A stretch of 64,000 bases of DNA from Burkholderiales bacterium PBB6 (GCA_002255925.1 NKIH01000002.1:186001-250000), one strand, 5' to 3'. Shown: positions 1 to 8,756, counted from the stretch's first letter. Program-made: numbers and translations. The notes: generated by a model from the sequence alone, not told the origin.

Positions 1-2
1 TT

Positions 3-218
3 GAAGCCACGCTGCCGAACGGCGAGCCGATGTCGGTGGACGGCTTCTTCGCCGTCGACGAAGAGCGCCTGAACGCCCTGACCGATGCCGAAATCCTGGA
101 ACTGCATCGCAACGGCCTGATGGGCCTGCTGCAAGCGCACCAGATCTCGATGGGCAACATGCGCCGCCTGCTGGACCGCCGCTTGGCTGCCCAGGCTGCC
201 GTGGCCGCCAACGCCTGA
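3..218 (+). CDS. SapC family protein, C-terminal fragment (5' end outside window)
   Basis: The reading frame is open from the first full codon of the window and stops at 218, so only about 71 C-terminal residues are seen. The stretch GFFAVDEERLNALTDAEI, followed by ELHRNGLMGLL and a leucine/arginine-rich tail, matches the end of SapC-type proteins (the Pfam SapC family of Gram-negative bacteria). Molecular function is poorly defined: the name comes from S-layer or peptide-resistance loci, but most members are uncharacterised. The gene converges on the IclR regulator with three bases between the stop codons. A hairpin (AGCCCGCC, six-base loop, GGCGGGCT, 231-252) lies inside the end of the opposing gene and could help end this transcript, although it has no T-run. 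Confidence 0.7.
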   Translation, partial: EATLPNGEPMSVDGFFAVDEERLNALTDAEILELHRNGLMGLLQAHQISMGNMRRLLDRRLAAQAAVAANA

Positions 219-221
219 TCT

Positions 222-1007
222 TCAGGCCCGAGCCCGCCAACCCAGGCGGGCTGACAAGGCTGCGGCTTCCTGCTGCAGCAGGCCCGGAATGGCGCCACCC
301 TCGCGGGATGCGAGCGTGGCGCCCGGGCCGATCAAGGTCAAGCTCAATACCAGCTCGCCCTGTGCATCGCGCACCGGTGCTGCCAGCGCGCTCACGCCGT
401 TGACCACGGTGTCGTCCACCCGGGCCATGTCGCTCTGGCGGATCGCTTCCAGTTCCGCTGACAAGCTGCTCTGAACCTGACGGGCCGTCTTCGGCCCCAG
501 CGTGCGCTGCAGCACCTCGGTGGGCAGCAGCGCGGCAAACAGCCGACCAGTGGCGGTTTCGCTCACGCCCATCACGGTGCCGTGGCGCATGGCCACGTGC
601 ACGGGCGTGGGCGCATGGGCAAGGCGCACCAGCGTGGCACCCTGGTTGCCCCACACGGCCAGTGCCGCGGTCATCAGGGTCTGCTCGGCCAGCCGCTCGA
701 TGACCGGGGTGGCCCAGCGCACGGGGTCGACCTGCTGCAGGCCGATCCAGCCCATCTGCAGGGCCAATGGCCCGAGGCCGTAGCGCCCGCTGTCGAGGTC
801 TTGCTCCACCAGCCCGACCTTCTGGAAGCTCACCAGATACGGGTGCGCCTTGGCCGGTGCCATGCCGGCGCAGCGTGCCAGCTCCGTCAGTGGCAGTGCG
901 CGGCCCTCGTTCACCAAGGCGTGCAGAAGCTGCCCGCCAACCTCGATGCTCTGGATGCCGCGCGGCGCGCGGGAGAGGGTGGGCGGGGTGTCAGGAAGGC
1001 CAGTCAT
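222..1007 (-). CDS. IclR family transcriptional regulator
   Basis: This 261-residue protein has the IclR layout: an N-terminal winged helix-turn-helix (about residues 18-80, with LTELARCAGMAPAKAHPYL as the recognition region) and a C-terminal effector-binding domain (about 90-255). The region MRHGTVMGVSETATGRLFAA in the effector domain is typical. IclR proteins usually control catabolic genes and respond to an aromatic or other small organic acid. The gene is divergent from the MBL/flavoprotein/TRAP genes with about 86 bases between the start codons. A perfect inverted repeat lies there, so local control of that module, with autoregulation, is the simplest inference. The effector is unknown. 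Confidence 0.9.
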   Translation of the reverse strand: MTGLPDTPPTLSRAPRGIQSIEVGGQLLHALVNEGRALPLTELARCAGMAPAKAHPYLVSFQKVGLVEQDLDSGRYGLGPLALQMGWIGLQQVDPVRWATPVIERLAEQTLMTAALAVWGNQGATLVRLAHAPTPVHVAMRHGTVMGVSETATGRLFAALLPTEVLQRTLGPKTARQVQSSLSAELEAIRQSDMARVDDTVVNGVSALAAPVRDAQGELVLSLTLIGPGATLASREGGAIPGLLQQEAAALSARLGWRARA

Positions 1008-1040
1008 GGGAGGAGTCCGGGTTTATACGCTAACGAACGA

Positions 1041-1057
1041 ATTAGACATTAACTAAT
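1041..1057. promoter_or_regulatory. Candidate IclR operator in the divergent promoter
   Basis: The perfect inverted repeat ATTAG-N7-CTAAT lies in an AT-rich island between the divergent start codons of the IclR gene and the MBL-fold gene. A related half site (CTAAC) begins at 1030. IclR-family regulators bind short palindromes of this size. Assignment to this regulator is inferred from position only. Confidence 0.5.
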
Positions 1058-1093
1058 CTTCGGCCAGCTTTCAATCAGGAACCGGAGCACGTG

Positions 1094-2059
1094 ATGAGCA
1101 GCAAGACCTTTGCCTCGCAGGCAGACCTCGAAGAGAAAAAGGTGAGCTTCACCCAGCTCTCGGCGCATGCCTGGGCCTACACCGCCGAAGGTGACCCGAA
1201 CACCGGCATCGTGATCGGCGACGACGCGGTGATGGTGATCGACACCCAGGCCACGCCGGTGATGGCGCAAGACGTGATCCGGCGCATCCGCGAGGTGACG
1301 GACAAGCCCATCAAGTACGTGACGCTCAGCCATTACCACGCGGTGCGGGTGCTGGGCGCGTCGGCCTACAAGGCTGAAGGCTGTGAGCACGTGATTGCCA
1401 GCCAGGACACGTACGATTTGATCGTGCAGCGCGGCGAGCAGGACAAGGCCAGCGAGATCGGCCGCTTCCCGCGCCTGTTCCAGGCCGTGGACAGCGTGCC
1501 GGACGGCCTGACCTGGCCCACGCTCACCTTCACCGGCAAGATGACGCTGTGGCTGGGCAAGCTGGAGGTGCAACTGCTGCAACTCGGCCGCGGCCACACC
1601 AAGGGCGACACGGTGGTCTGGCTGCCGCAGGACAAGGTGCTGTTCTCGGGCGATCTGGTGGAGTTTGATGCCACCCCTTACGCGGGTGACGCCTACTTCC
1701 GGGATTGGCCTGCCACGCTCGACAACCTCGCCGCCCTGGCGCCTGACAAGCTGGTGCCCGGCCGCGGCCCGGCCCTCACCACGCCCGACGATGTGCGCGC
1801 CGGCCTGGAAGGCACGCGGGCCTTCGTCAGCGCGCTGTACGCCAGCGTGCAGGCCGGCGCGAAGCAGGGCCTGCCGCTGCGCCAGGTGTACGAGGCCACG
1901 ATGGCCGCGCTGGCGCCCGAGTACGGCCACTGGGTCATCTTCAAGCACTGCATGCCGTTTGACGTGACCCGCGCCTACGACGAAGCCACCGGCTACCCCG
2001 ACCCCCGCATCTGGACCGCCGAGCGCGACATTGAGATGTGGCGCGCCCTCGAAGGTTGA
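1094..2059 (+). CDS. MBL-fold metallo-hydrolase-like protein with altered zinc ligands
   Basis: The ATG at 1094 follows GGAG with a six-base gap; a GTG directly before it is a less likely start. The 321-residue product has the metallo-beta-lactamase fold pattern: VIDTQ at about 49-53, the first His motif at 80-85, GRGHTKGD at 165-172 and FSGDLVE at 184-190. The usual HxHxDH motif reads H80-Y-H82-A-V84-R85, and the late PGHG histidine reads PGRG (R224). H80, H82, H168 and D187 are therefore kept, while the ligands expected for the second zinc are replaced. It is the first gene of a run with a flavoprotein hydroxylase and a TRAP transporter. A hydrolase for an ester, lactone or thioester intermediate is possible, but no substrate can be named. 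Confidence 0.85.
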   Translation: MSSKTFASQADLEEKKVSFTQLSAHAWAYTAEGDPNTGIVIGDDAVMVIDTQATPVMAQDVIRRIREVTDKPIKYVTLSHYHAVRVLGASAYKAEGCEHVIASQDTYDLIVQRGEQDKASEIGRFPRLFQAVDSVPDGLTWPTLTFTGKMTLWLGKLEVQLLQLGRGHTKGDTVVWLPQDKVLFSGDLVEFDATPYAGDAYFRDWPATLDNLAALAPDKLVPGRGPALTTPDDVRAGLEGTRAFVSALYASVQAGAKQGLPLRQVYEATMAALAPEYGHWVIFKHCMPFDVTRAYDEATGYPDPRIWTAERDIEMWRALEG

Positions 2060-2070
2060 AGGCGGCTGCC

Positions 2071-3765
2071 ATGCTCAAGAGCTACACCTGGCCGCAGTTC
2101 TCGTCTGCGCCCGCCCCGGAGTGCCAGTCTGACGAGGTGCGTCGCGTGCCCGTGGTGGTGGTGGGCGCCGGGCCGGTGGGCCTGTGCATGGCGATCGACC
2201 TGGCGCAGCGCGGCCTGCCGGTGATGCTGCTGGACGAGGACAACACCGTCAGCGTGGGCTCGCGCGGGCTTTGTTATGCGCAGCGCACGCTGGAGGTGCT
2301 GGATCGCCTCGGCTGCGGCCAGGCGGTGGTCGACAAGGGCGTGAGCTGGAATGTGGGGCGCACCTTCCACCGCGACGCTGAGGTGTTCCAGTTCCAGCTG
2401 CAGGCCGAGCCCGGCCACCAGCGCCCGGGCATGGTCAACCTGCAGCAGTACTACCTCGAAGAGTTTCTGGTGCGCCGGGCCGGCGAGTTGCCCAACCTCG
2501 ACCTGCGCTGGCACCACAAGGTGGCCCAGGTGCAGCCGATGGACGACGGCGTGCTGCTGACGGTGGAGACGCCCGACGGCAGCTTCCGCCTGCATGCAGA
2601 CTGGCTGGTGGCGGCCGATGGCGCACGCAGCCCGATCCGCCGCCAGCTCGGCGCCGACATCGAAGGCCGGGTGTTCAAGGATCGTTTCCTGATCGCCGAC
2701 GTGGTGATGCAGGCGCCGTTCCCCGCCGAGCGCTGGTTCTGGTTTGACCCACCGTTCCACCCCGGCCAGAGCGTGCTATTGCACCGCGAGGCCGACAACG
2801 TCTGGCGGATTGATTTCCAGCTCGGCTGGGACGCGGACCCGGAAGAAGCAAAGCGGCCGGAAAACGTCATCCCGCGCATCCAGGCGATGCTGGGTGAGGC
2901 GCATCCCTTCGAGCTGGAATGGGTCAGCGTCTACACCTTCCAGTGCCGGCGCATGGCGAACCTGCGCCACGGCTGCGTGTTGTTCGTGGGTGATGCCGCG
3001 CACCAGGTGTCGCCCTTCGGTGCACGCGGTGCGAACTCCGGCATCCAGGACGTCGACAACCTCGGCTGGAAGCTGCAGGCGGTGCTGGCCGGCCACGCGC
3101 CGGAGGGTTTGCTTGACAGCTATCACGTCGAGCGAGGCCAGGCGGCCGACGAGAACCTGCAGAACTCCACCCGGTCGACCGACTTCATCACGCCCAAGTC
3201 GCCCGTCAGCGGCTTGTTCCGTGATGCGGTGCTGGGCCTCGCAGCGCAACACCCGTTCGCCCGTTCGCTGGTGAATTCGGGCCGACTGAGCCAGCCCACC
3301 CGGTATGCCCCGGGCGCGCTGCAAACACCCGACGTTGAGGAGTTCGTCGGGTTGCTGCAACCCGGTGCGCCGCTGCCGGATGCCCCGCTGCTGGTGAACG
3401 GCCAGGACGCCTGGCTGCTGGCACAGGTGCGAGACGGTTTCACTCTGCTGGTGTTTGGCGCGGACCCCGCCGGCTTGCTCGACTTGCTGGAGGCCGGCTC
3501 AGGCCAGCCCGGCGTGCCGCTGCGCGTGCTGCGCATCAAGGCGCCGGGCGGCTGGGTGCTGGGCGGCGAGTTGCTGGATGTGGCGGGCCTGGCTGCGGCG
3601 CGCTGCGATGCACGCGACGGCACCATCTACCTCGTTCGCCCGGACCAGCATGTGGCCGCGCGCTGGCGCACCCTGGACGTGGCCGCGGTGCAGGCCGCCC
3701 TGGCGAGGGCGCTCGGCCTGCCCTTGATGGCATCTACCGAACCCGATACCGCCGCTCATCCATGA
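2071..3765 (+). CDS. FAD-dependent monooxygenase, aromatic hydroxylase (MhpA/PheA-like) family
   Basis: The ATG at 2071 is chosen because GAAGG lies eight bases upstream; an in-frame GTG at 2038 inside the previous gene is less likely. The 564-residue protein has the N-terminal dinucleotide-binding GAGPVGL motif with the downstream acidic LLDED. A DG motif (AADGARSPIRRQLG) follows, then the GD motif FVGDAAHQVSPFGARGANSG that binds the FAD ribityl chain. A thioredoxin-like C-terminal domain follows from about residue 420. This is the layout of single-component NAD(P)H-dependent flavin hydroxylases such as 3-(3-hydroxyphenyl)propionate hydroxylase. Together with the TRAP uptake genes it suggests hydroxylation of an imported aromatic acid. 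The substrate is not evident. Confidence 0.88.
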   Translation: MLKSYTWPQFSSAPAPECQSDEVRRVPVVVVGAGPVGLCMAIDLAQRGLPVMLLDEDNTVSVGSRGLCYAQRTLEVLDRLGCGQAVVDKGVSWNVGRTFHRDAEVFQFQLQAEPGHQRPGMVNLQQYYLEEFLVRRAGELPNLDLRWHHKVAQVQPMDDGVLLTVETPDGSFRLHADWLVAADGARSPIRRQLGADIEGRVFKDRFLIADVVMQAPFPAERWFWFDPPFHPGQSVLLHREADNVWRIDFQLGWDADPEEAKRPENVIPRIQAMLGEAHPFELEWVSVYTFQCRRMANLRHGCVLFVGDAAHQVSPFGARGANSGIQDVDNLGWKLQAVLAGHAPEGLLDSYHVERGQAADENLQNSTRSTDFITPKSPVSGLFRDAVLGLAAQHPFARSLVNSGRLSQPTRYAPGALQTPDVEEFVGLLQPGAPLPDAPLLVNGQDAWLLAQVRDGFTLLVFGADPAGLLDLLEAGSGQPGVPLRVLRIKAPGGWVLGGELLDVAGLAAARCDARDGTIYLVRPDQHVAARWRTLDVAAVQAALARALGLPLMASTEPDTAAHP

Positions 3766-3989
3766 CCACCCTCATCACCCAATCGAACTTTCACCAACCG
3801 GGTGAGCAGGCTGTGCACGCCTGGCAAGCCGGCGATGATTTTTACGAAGCGCTGGTGGCCACCCACCAGGGCCTGAGCGACGAGCAGAGCCAATTGCTGA
3901 ATGCGCGCCTGGTGCTGCTGCTGGCCAATCAGGTGGGCAACCTGAGCGTGCTGCGCGAAGCGCTGGCCGCCGCCCGCGACGGCGTGTGA
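3762..3989 (+). CDS. DUF2783 family small protein
   Basis: This 75-residue protein starts inside the stop codon of the flavoprotein gene (ATGA overlap), so its translation is probably coupled to that of the hydroxylase. It is soluble, with no signal peptide or membrane segment, and is largely predicted helix (DDFYEALVATHQGLSDEQSQ and a Leu/Ala-rich second half). I recognise it as DUF2783, a small family usually found next to flavoprotein monooxygenases of this type. No function is established. A role as an accessory subunit or stability factor of the hydroxylase is inference from gene coupling alone. Confidence 0.75.
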   Translation: MTTLITQSNFHQPGEQAVHAWQAGDDFYEALVATHQGLSDEQSQLLNARLVLLLANQVGNLSVLREALAAARDGV

Positions 3990-4078
3990 GCCCGATCCAG
4001 CGCGTGCGCAGGTATCCCCGAATGGCCCGGCCAGCCTGCCGCGCCTAAGCTGTTCCATCCCTTCATCGGAGACTTACC

Positions 4079-5122
4079 GTGATTGCATCCAAGATGATCC
4101 GCACGCTGTCGGCGTCGGCGGCCCTGATGGCCCTGGCCACCGCCAGCCAGGCCCAGGAAGTGACCCTGAAGTTCCACCACATCTGGAACCCGCAGGCCAT
4201 GGCCTCGGTGAACGTGATCGGGCCTTGGTGCGAGAAGATCGCCAAGGAATCCGCCAACCGCATGAAGTGCCAGATCCTGCCCGCGATGTCGGGCGGCGGC
4301 ACGCCACAGCAGCTGGTTGATCGCGTGAAGGATGGTGTTGACGATGTCGTCATCACGCTGCCTGGCTACACGGCCGGTCGCTTCCCCGCGATGGAAGTGT
4401 TCGAGCTGCCCTTCATGACCAACTCGGCCGAGGCCGGTGCCCGGGCCAGCTGGGATTACCTGCAGAAGTACGCGCTGAAGGAATTCCCGGGCACCCGCAT
4501 TCTGGCCAGCTGGGTGCATGACGAGGGCTATGTGCACACCCGCGACAAGCCGGTGAAGACGCTCGCTGACTTCAAGGGCCTGAAGATGCGCGCGCCCACG
4601 CGCCAGACCAACCGCCTGCTGGCTGCTCTGGGCGCATCGCCTGTCGGCATGCCGCTGCCGGCCATTCCGGATGCCGTGAGCAAAGGCACCATCGACGGCT
4701 TCCTGCTGCCCTGGGAAGTGATGCCTTCGCTGAAGCTGCAGGAGATGGTGAAGTTCCACTCCGAGACCGACCCGAGCCGCCCGGCGCTCTACAGCGCGGT
4801 GTTCGTGTTTGCGATGAACCAGGCGCGCTACGACAGCCTGCCGGCTGATCTGAAGAAGGTCATCGACAACAACAGCGGCGCCGCCTATTCGCAGGCCATC
4901 GGCAAGGTCTGGGACAGCTCGCAGGCAGCGGGCCGCAAGGCAGCCCAGGAGCGTGGCAATACCTTCTACACCGTGCCCGCCAGCGAGCTCGACAACTGGG
5001 TAAAGGCCTCGGCCCCGCTGTACGACGGCTGGATCGCCGACATGGATGGCCGCGGCATGCCCGGCAAGGCCATGCTGCAGGACGCCCGCGACCTGCTGGC
5101 CAAGTACCGCACCGCCAGGTAA
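4079..5122 (+). CDS. TRAP transporter substrate-binding protein (DctP family)
   Basis: The start is GTG at 4079, with CGGAG about eight bases upstream; an ATG at 4094 is an alternative. The first 26 residues form a Sec signal peptide ending in ASQAQ, so the protein is periplasmic. The mature protein has the DctP pattern: VTLKFHHIWNP at the N-terminus, a central LKMRAPTRQTNRLL segment containing the arginine that normally pairs with the substrate carboxylate, and TIDGFLLPWE. It is followed by the DctQ and DctM genes and should deliver a carboxylate to them. In context the ligand is probably the substrate of the upstream flavoprotein pathway. Confidence 0.93.
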   Translation: MIASKMIRTLSASAALMALATASQAQEVTLKFHHIWNPQAMASVNVIGPWCEKIAKESANRMKCQILPAMSGGGTPQQLVDRVKDGVDDVVITLPGYTAGRFPAMEVFELPFMTNSAEAGARASWDYLQKYALKEFPGTRILASWVHDEGYVHTRDKPVKTLADFKGLKMRAPTRQTNRLLAALGASPVGMPLPAIPDAVSKGTIDGFLLPWEVMPSLKLQEMVKFHSETDPSRPALYSAVFVFAMNQARYDSLPADLKKVIDNNSGAAYSQAIGKVWDSSQAAGRKAAQERGNTFYTVPASELDNWVKASAPLYDGWIADMDGRGMPGKAMLQDARDLLAKYRTAR

Positions 5123-5166
5123 GGCAGCCCCATGCCGCGCATTCACTTCAAGAGCAAGAGGCTCGC

Positions 5167-5664
5167 ATGACGCGCTGGTTGCAGCATGTGGCCCAGGCGT
5201 TTGCCTGGCTGGGCGGGCTGGTGGCCAGCGCCGTGGCGGTGATGACCGTGGTCTCGATCATCAAGCGCGCCACCGGCTTCATGCCGGTGCAGGGCGATGT
5301 CGAGATCACGCAGTTCGGCATCGCGCTGTGCATCTCGCTGTGCCTGCCCTGGTGCCAGCTTCAGAAGGCCAACATCATTGTTGACTTCTTCACCCAGCGC
5401 CTGGCCGCGCGCAGCAACCACTGGCTGGACGCGCTGGGCGCGTTGCTGCTGGCGCTGATGTGCGGCTTGCTGGCCTGGCGCACCTCGGTGGGGGCGGTGG
5501 GTGCGCGCGAGGTGAGCGAGACCTCGATGATCCTGTCCCTGCCAATGTGGTGGGCCTATGCGTCGCTGGCGCCGGGCCTGGCGCTCTCTGCTCTGGTGGC
5601 GCTGATGCAGGCTGCGGCCCATGCACGCGGCACCGACCTGCTGCCACCCGCCGAAGGGAATTAA
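5167..5664 (+). CDS. TRAP transporter small permease (DctQ family)
   Basis: This 165-residue membrane protein has four predicted transmembrane segments (about 8-30, 50-68, 88-108 and 125-150), the usual topology of the small TRAP subunit. The motif EITQFGIALCISLCLPWCQ is typical of DctQ proteins. AAGAGG lies just upstream of the ATG. The gene lies between the binding protein and the large permease, and its stop codon abuts the DctM start. It forms the membrane complex with DctM. Confidence 0.92.
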   Translation: MTRWLQHVAQAFAWLGGLVASAVAVMTVVSIIKRATGFMPVQGDVEITQFGIALCISLCLPWCQLQKANIIVDFFTQRLAARSNHWLDALGALLLALMCGLLAWRTSVGAVGAREVSETSMILSLPMWWAYASLAPGLALSALVALMQAAAHARGTDLLPPAEGN

Positions 5665-6990
5665 ATGGATGCGATGACGACGGGCCTGCTGATGTTTGCA
5701 GGCATGCTGGTGCTGATGGCCTTGCGGGTGCCCATTGCAGCCGCGATGTTCATCCCCGGCGCCCTGGGTTACTGGGGCATGAGCAACGACATGGCGCTGC
5801 TCAACCTGCTCAAGGGCAGCGCGGTGGCACGACTCACGGTTTATGACCTGTCGGTGATTCCGCTGTTCCTGCTGATGGGGCAGTTCGCCACGCAGGGCGG
5901 CTTGTCTCGCGCCTTGTTCCAGGCGGCGGCAGCGTTTGTCGGGCACATCCGCGGTGGCCTGGCGATGGCGGCCATCCTGAGTGCAGCCGCCTTCGGGGCA
6001 GTGTGCGGCTCATCGGTGGCCACCTCGGCCACCATCACGCAGGTGGCCTACCCCGAGATGCGCAAGCATGGCTACAACGGCGGCCTGGCCACGGCCACGC
6101 TGGCCACGGGGGGCACGCTGGGCATCCTCATCCCGCCATCGGTGCCGCTGGTGGTCTACGCCATCCTGACCGAGCAGAACATCGCCAAGCTCTTCGCCGC
6201 AGCCCTGGTGCCCGGCTTGCTGGCAATGTTTGGCTACCTGATCGTCATTGCCCTGGTGTGCCGCTTCAAGCCCGAACTGGCCACGCCCAGCGCCCCGTTG
6301 GCTTGGGCACAGCGCTGGCGCGCCCTGGCCGGCATCTGGCCGATCGTGCTGATCTTCATCACCGTGTTCGGCGGCATCTACGGCGGCGTGTTTTCGCCCA
6401 CCGAAGGCGCGGCGGTGGGGGCCGCAGGCACGTTTGTCGCTGCGATGGCCCGGCGTGAACTCAGCGCGGAAGGCATCCGCCGCAGCTTCGTGGGCACCGC
6501 CGAAACTTCGGCCATGGTGTTCATGATCTTTCTGGGCGCCGACATGATGAACGCGGCGCTGGCGCTCACGCAGATGCCCAGGCTGCTGGCCGACTGGGTG
6601 ACGCACCTGCACGTGGCGCCACTCTGGATCGTCGGCGCGGTGATGCTGTTCTATGTGGTGCTGGGCTGCGTGATGGACGAGCTGTCGATGATGCTGCTGA
6701 CCATCCCCGTGCTCTTCCCGGCCATCATGGGCCTGGACCTGTGGGGCCTGGCCCCCGAGATGAAGGCCATCTGGTTCGGCATTCTGGTGCTGATGACCGT
6801 GGGCATCGGCATGACGGCCCCGCCGGTGGGCTTGAACGTGTACGTGGTGAACAGCATCGCGCGGGACGTGCCGATGAACGACACCTACCGCAGCGTCATG
6901 CCGTTCCTGGCCACCGACGTGCTGCGCACCACGGCCATGCTGTTTTTTCCCAGCCTGTGCCTGGGGCTGGTGCGCTGGCTGTTCGGCTGA
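5665..6990 (+). CDS. TRAP transporter large permease (DctM family)
   Basis: The ATG immediately follows the TAA of the DctQ gene, implying translational coupling. The 441-residue product is a polytopic membrane protein with about 12 hydrophobic segments. It shows DctM hallmarks: LLMGQFATQGGLSRALF, FGAVCGSSVATSATI, GTLGILIPPSVPLVVYAI and, in the second repeat, PPVGLNVYVV. DctM is the secondary-transport subunit that imports the periplasmically bound carboxylate, typically driven by a sodium gradient. The gene converges on pyrD with an 11-base gap, and no clear terminator is visible there. Confidence 0.94.
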   Translation: MDAMTTGLLMFAGMLVLMALRVPIAAAMFIPGALGYWGMSNDMALLNLLKGSAVARLTVYDLSVIPLFLLMGQFATQGGLSRALFQAAAAFVGHIRGGLAMAAILSAAAFGAVCGSSVATSATITQVAYPEMRKHGYNGGLATATLATGGTLGILIPPSVPLVVYAILTEQNIAKLFAAALVPGLLAMFGYLIVIALVCRFKPELATPSAPLAWAQRWRALAGIWPIVLIFITVFGGIYGGVFSPTEGAAVGAAGTFVAAMARRELSAEGIRRSFVGTAETSAMVFMIFLGADMMNAALALTQMPRLLADWVTHLHVAPLWIVGAVMLFYVVLGCVMDELSMMLLTIPVLFPAIMGLDLWGLAPEMKAIWFGILVLMTVGIGMTAPPVGLNVYVVNSIARDVPMNDTYRSVMPFLATDVLRTTAMLFFPSLCLGLVRWLFG

Positions 6991-7001
6991 TCAGTGATTG
7001 A

Positions 7002-8042
7002 TCAACGCTTGATCAGGGCGCGGGCGGCTTCGGGCACGAGCTCGGAGCCGCGGTAGATCAGGCCGCTGTAGATCTGCACCAGGTCTGCGCCGGCTTCGAT
7101 CTTCGAGCGCGCATCGGCACCGCTGAGCACGCCACCGGCGCCGATGATCGGAAAGCCCGCACCCAGCTCACCGCGCAGCGCGCGGATCACCCGGTTGCTG
7201 GCCGCCAGCACCGGGCTGCCCGAGAGGCCACCGGTTTCCTCGGCATGCATCTGGCCCTTCACCGCATCGCGGGCGATGGTGGTGTTGGTGGCGATCACGC
7301 CGTCCATGGCGTGCTTCTTCAGCGTCGCGGCAATCACCCGAACCTGGTCGTCGTCCAGATCCGGGGCGATCTTCAGGAACACCGGCACCTGCTTGCCGTG
7401 CTCGGTGGCCAGGCGCTGCTTGCGCTCATTGATGGCGCCCAGCAGGGCGTCCAGCGCGTCGTCGCTCTGCAGGGCCCGCAGGTTCTTGGTGTTCGGGCTG
7501 GAAATGTTCACCGTCACGTAGTCGGCATGTGGATACACGCCCGACAGGCCGATCAGGTAGTCGTCAACCGCGTTCTCGATCGGCGTGGCCGCGTTCTTGC
7601 CGATGTTCAGGCCGAGCACGCCACCGGCCGCGCGGAAGCTGCGGGCGCTGCGCACATTGGCCAGGAAGGCGTCGAGGCCTTCGTTGTTGAAGCCCAGACG
7701 GTTGATCAGCGCATTCGACTGCGGCAGACGGAACATGCGCGGCTTCGGGTTGCCCGGCTGCGCCTTCGGCGTCACGGTGCCCACCTCGATGAAGCCGAAG
7801 CCCATCGCGCCCAGGCCGTCGATGCAGCGGCCGTTCTTGTCGAGACCGGCGGCCAGGCCCACCTTGTTCGGGAATTTCAGCCCGGCGACGGTGACCGGAT
7901 CGGCCACGCGCGTTTGCGCCCACAGGCATTGGGCCGGCGTGTTCTGCAGCCGGGCCATGCTGTTCATCGTCAGGTCATGGGCGGCTTCCGGGTCCAGGCC
8001 GAACAGGAAGGGGCGGGTCAGTGCGTAAGGAATCAGGGCCAT
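7002..8042 (-). CDS. pyrD: Dihydroorotate dehydrogenase (quinone), class 2
   Basis: The start at 8042 ([22 protein letters not shown]) gives 346 residues, the normal length for class 2 enzymes; a much longer upstream frame runs through rpiA and is not real. The N-terminal helices form the membrane-associated quinone tunnel. The FMN-binding barrel shows [27 protein letters not shown] with the catalytic-loop residues, [16 protein letters not shown] and IIGAGGV. It oxidises dihydroorotate to orotate in pyrimidine synthesis and passes electrons to ubiquinone at the inner membrane. It is divergent from rpiA with 51 bases between the starts. The pyrimidine-related carAB genes lie about 21 kb away. 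Confidence 0.97.
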   Translation of the reverse strand: MALIPYALTRPFLFGLDPEAAHDLTMNSMARLQNTPAQCLWAQTRVADPVTVAGLKFPNKVGLAAGLDKNGRCIDGLGAMGFGFIEVGTVTPKAQPGNPKPRMFRLPQSNALINRLGFNNEGLDAFLANVRSARSFRAAGGVLGLNIGKNAATPIENAVDDYLIGLSGVYPHADYVTVNISSPNTKNLRALQSDDALDALLGAINERKQRLATEHGKQVPVFLKIAPDLDDDQVRVIAATLKKHAMDGVIATNTTIARDAVKGQMHAEETGGLSGSPVLAASNRVIRALRGELGAGFPIIGAGGVLSGADARSKIEAGADLVQIYSGLIYRGSELVPEAARALIKR

Positions 8043-8093
8043 CGTGCGTCTCGGGGTGTCAGCCTGCATTGTCTCAGAGGCGATAATCACGGC

Positions 8094-8756
8094 ATGACGC
8101 AAGACGAACTCAAGGCCCTGGTGGGCCAGGCCGCTCTGGCCTACGTGGTGCCTGGCAGCATCGTGGGCGTGGGCACGGGCTCTACCGTGAACTGCTTCAT
8201 CGATGCCCTCGCAACGATGAAGGACCAGATTGCCGGCGCGGTGTCCAGCTCCATCAAGAGCACGGAACGCCTGAAGGCGCACGGCATTCCGGTGCTCGAC
8301 AGCAACGAGGTGACGGCCATTCCGGTCTACATCGACGGTGCCGACGAGATCGATCACCACGGCTACATGGTCAAGGGTGGCGGCGCCGCGCTGACGCGCG
8401 AAAAGATCGTCGCCGATCTGGCCGAGCGCTTCATCTGCATCGCCGATGAATCGAAGCTGGTGGACGTTATGGGCGCCTTCCCGCTGCCGGTGGAGGTGAT
8501 TCCGATGGCGGCTGCACAGGTGATCCGCCGCTTCGCCAGCCAGTACGGCGGCCAAGCCAGCATCCGCGCTGGTGTGACCACCGACAATGGCAATGTGATC
8601 GTCGACGTGCGCGGTCTGCAGATCAGCGATCCGCTGGCCATGGAGAACGAAGTGAACCAGTGGCCCGGCGTGGTCACCGTGGGCATCTTCGGTCACCACA
8701 AGGCGCGGGTTTGCCTGCTCGGCACGTCGCAAGGTGTGCGCACCCTGAACTTCTGA
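8094..8756 (+). CDS. rpiA: Ribose-5-phosphate isomerase A
   Basis: The ATG at 8094 gives 220 residues, the standard RpiA length; the frame is open far upstream only because of high GC. The motifs are those of Rpi[15 protein letters not shown] (phosphate loop), [23 protein letters not shown] with the catalytic aspartates, [13 protein letters not shown] with the catalytic glutamate and lysine, and [10 protein letters not shown]. It interconverts ribose-5-phosphate and ribulose-5-phosphate in the pentose phosphate pathway. It is divergent from pyrD and is followed by a strong intrinsic terminator at 8811. Confidence 0.97.
   Translation: MTQDELKALVGQAALAYVVPGSIVGVGTGSTVNCFIDALATMKDQIAGAVSSSIKSTERLKAHGIPVLDSNEVTAIPVYIDGADEIDHHGYMVKGGGAALTREKIVADLAERFICIADESKLVDVMGAFPLPVEVIPMAAAQVIRRFASQYGGQASIRAGVTTDNGNVIVDVRGLQISDPLAMENEVNQWPGVVTVGIFGHHKARVCLLGTSQGVRTLNF

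Noticed and set aside
7245..8093. A 283-codon upstream extension in frame with rpiA
   Set aside because: It runs through pyrD in antisense; RpiA begins normally at the ATG at 8094 and has the right length from there.
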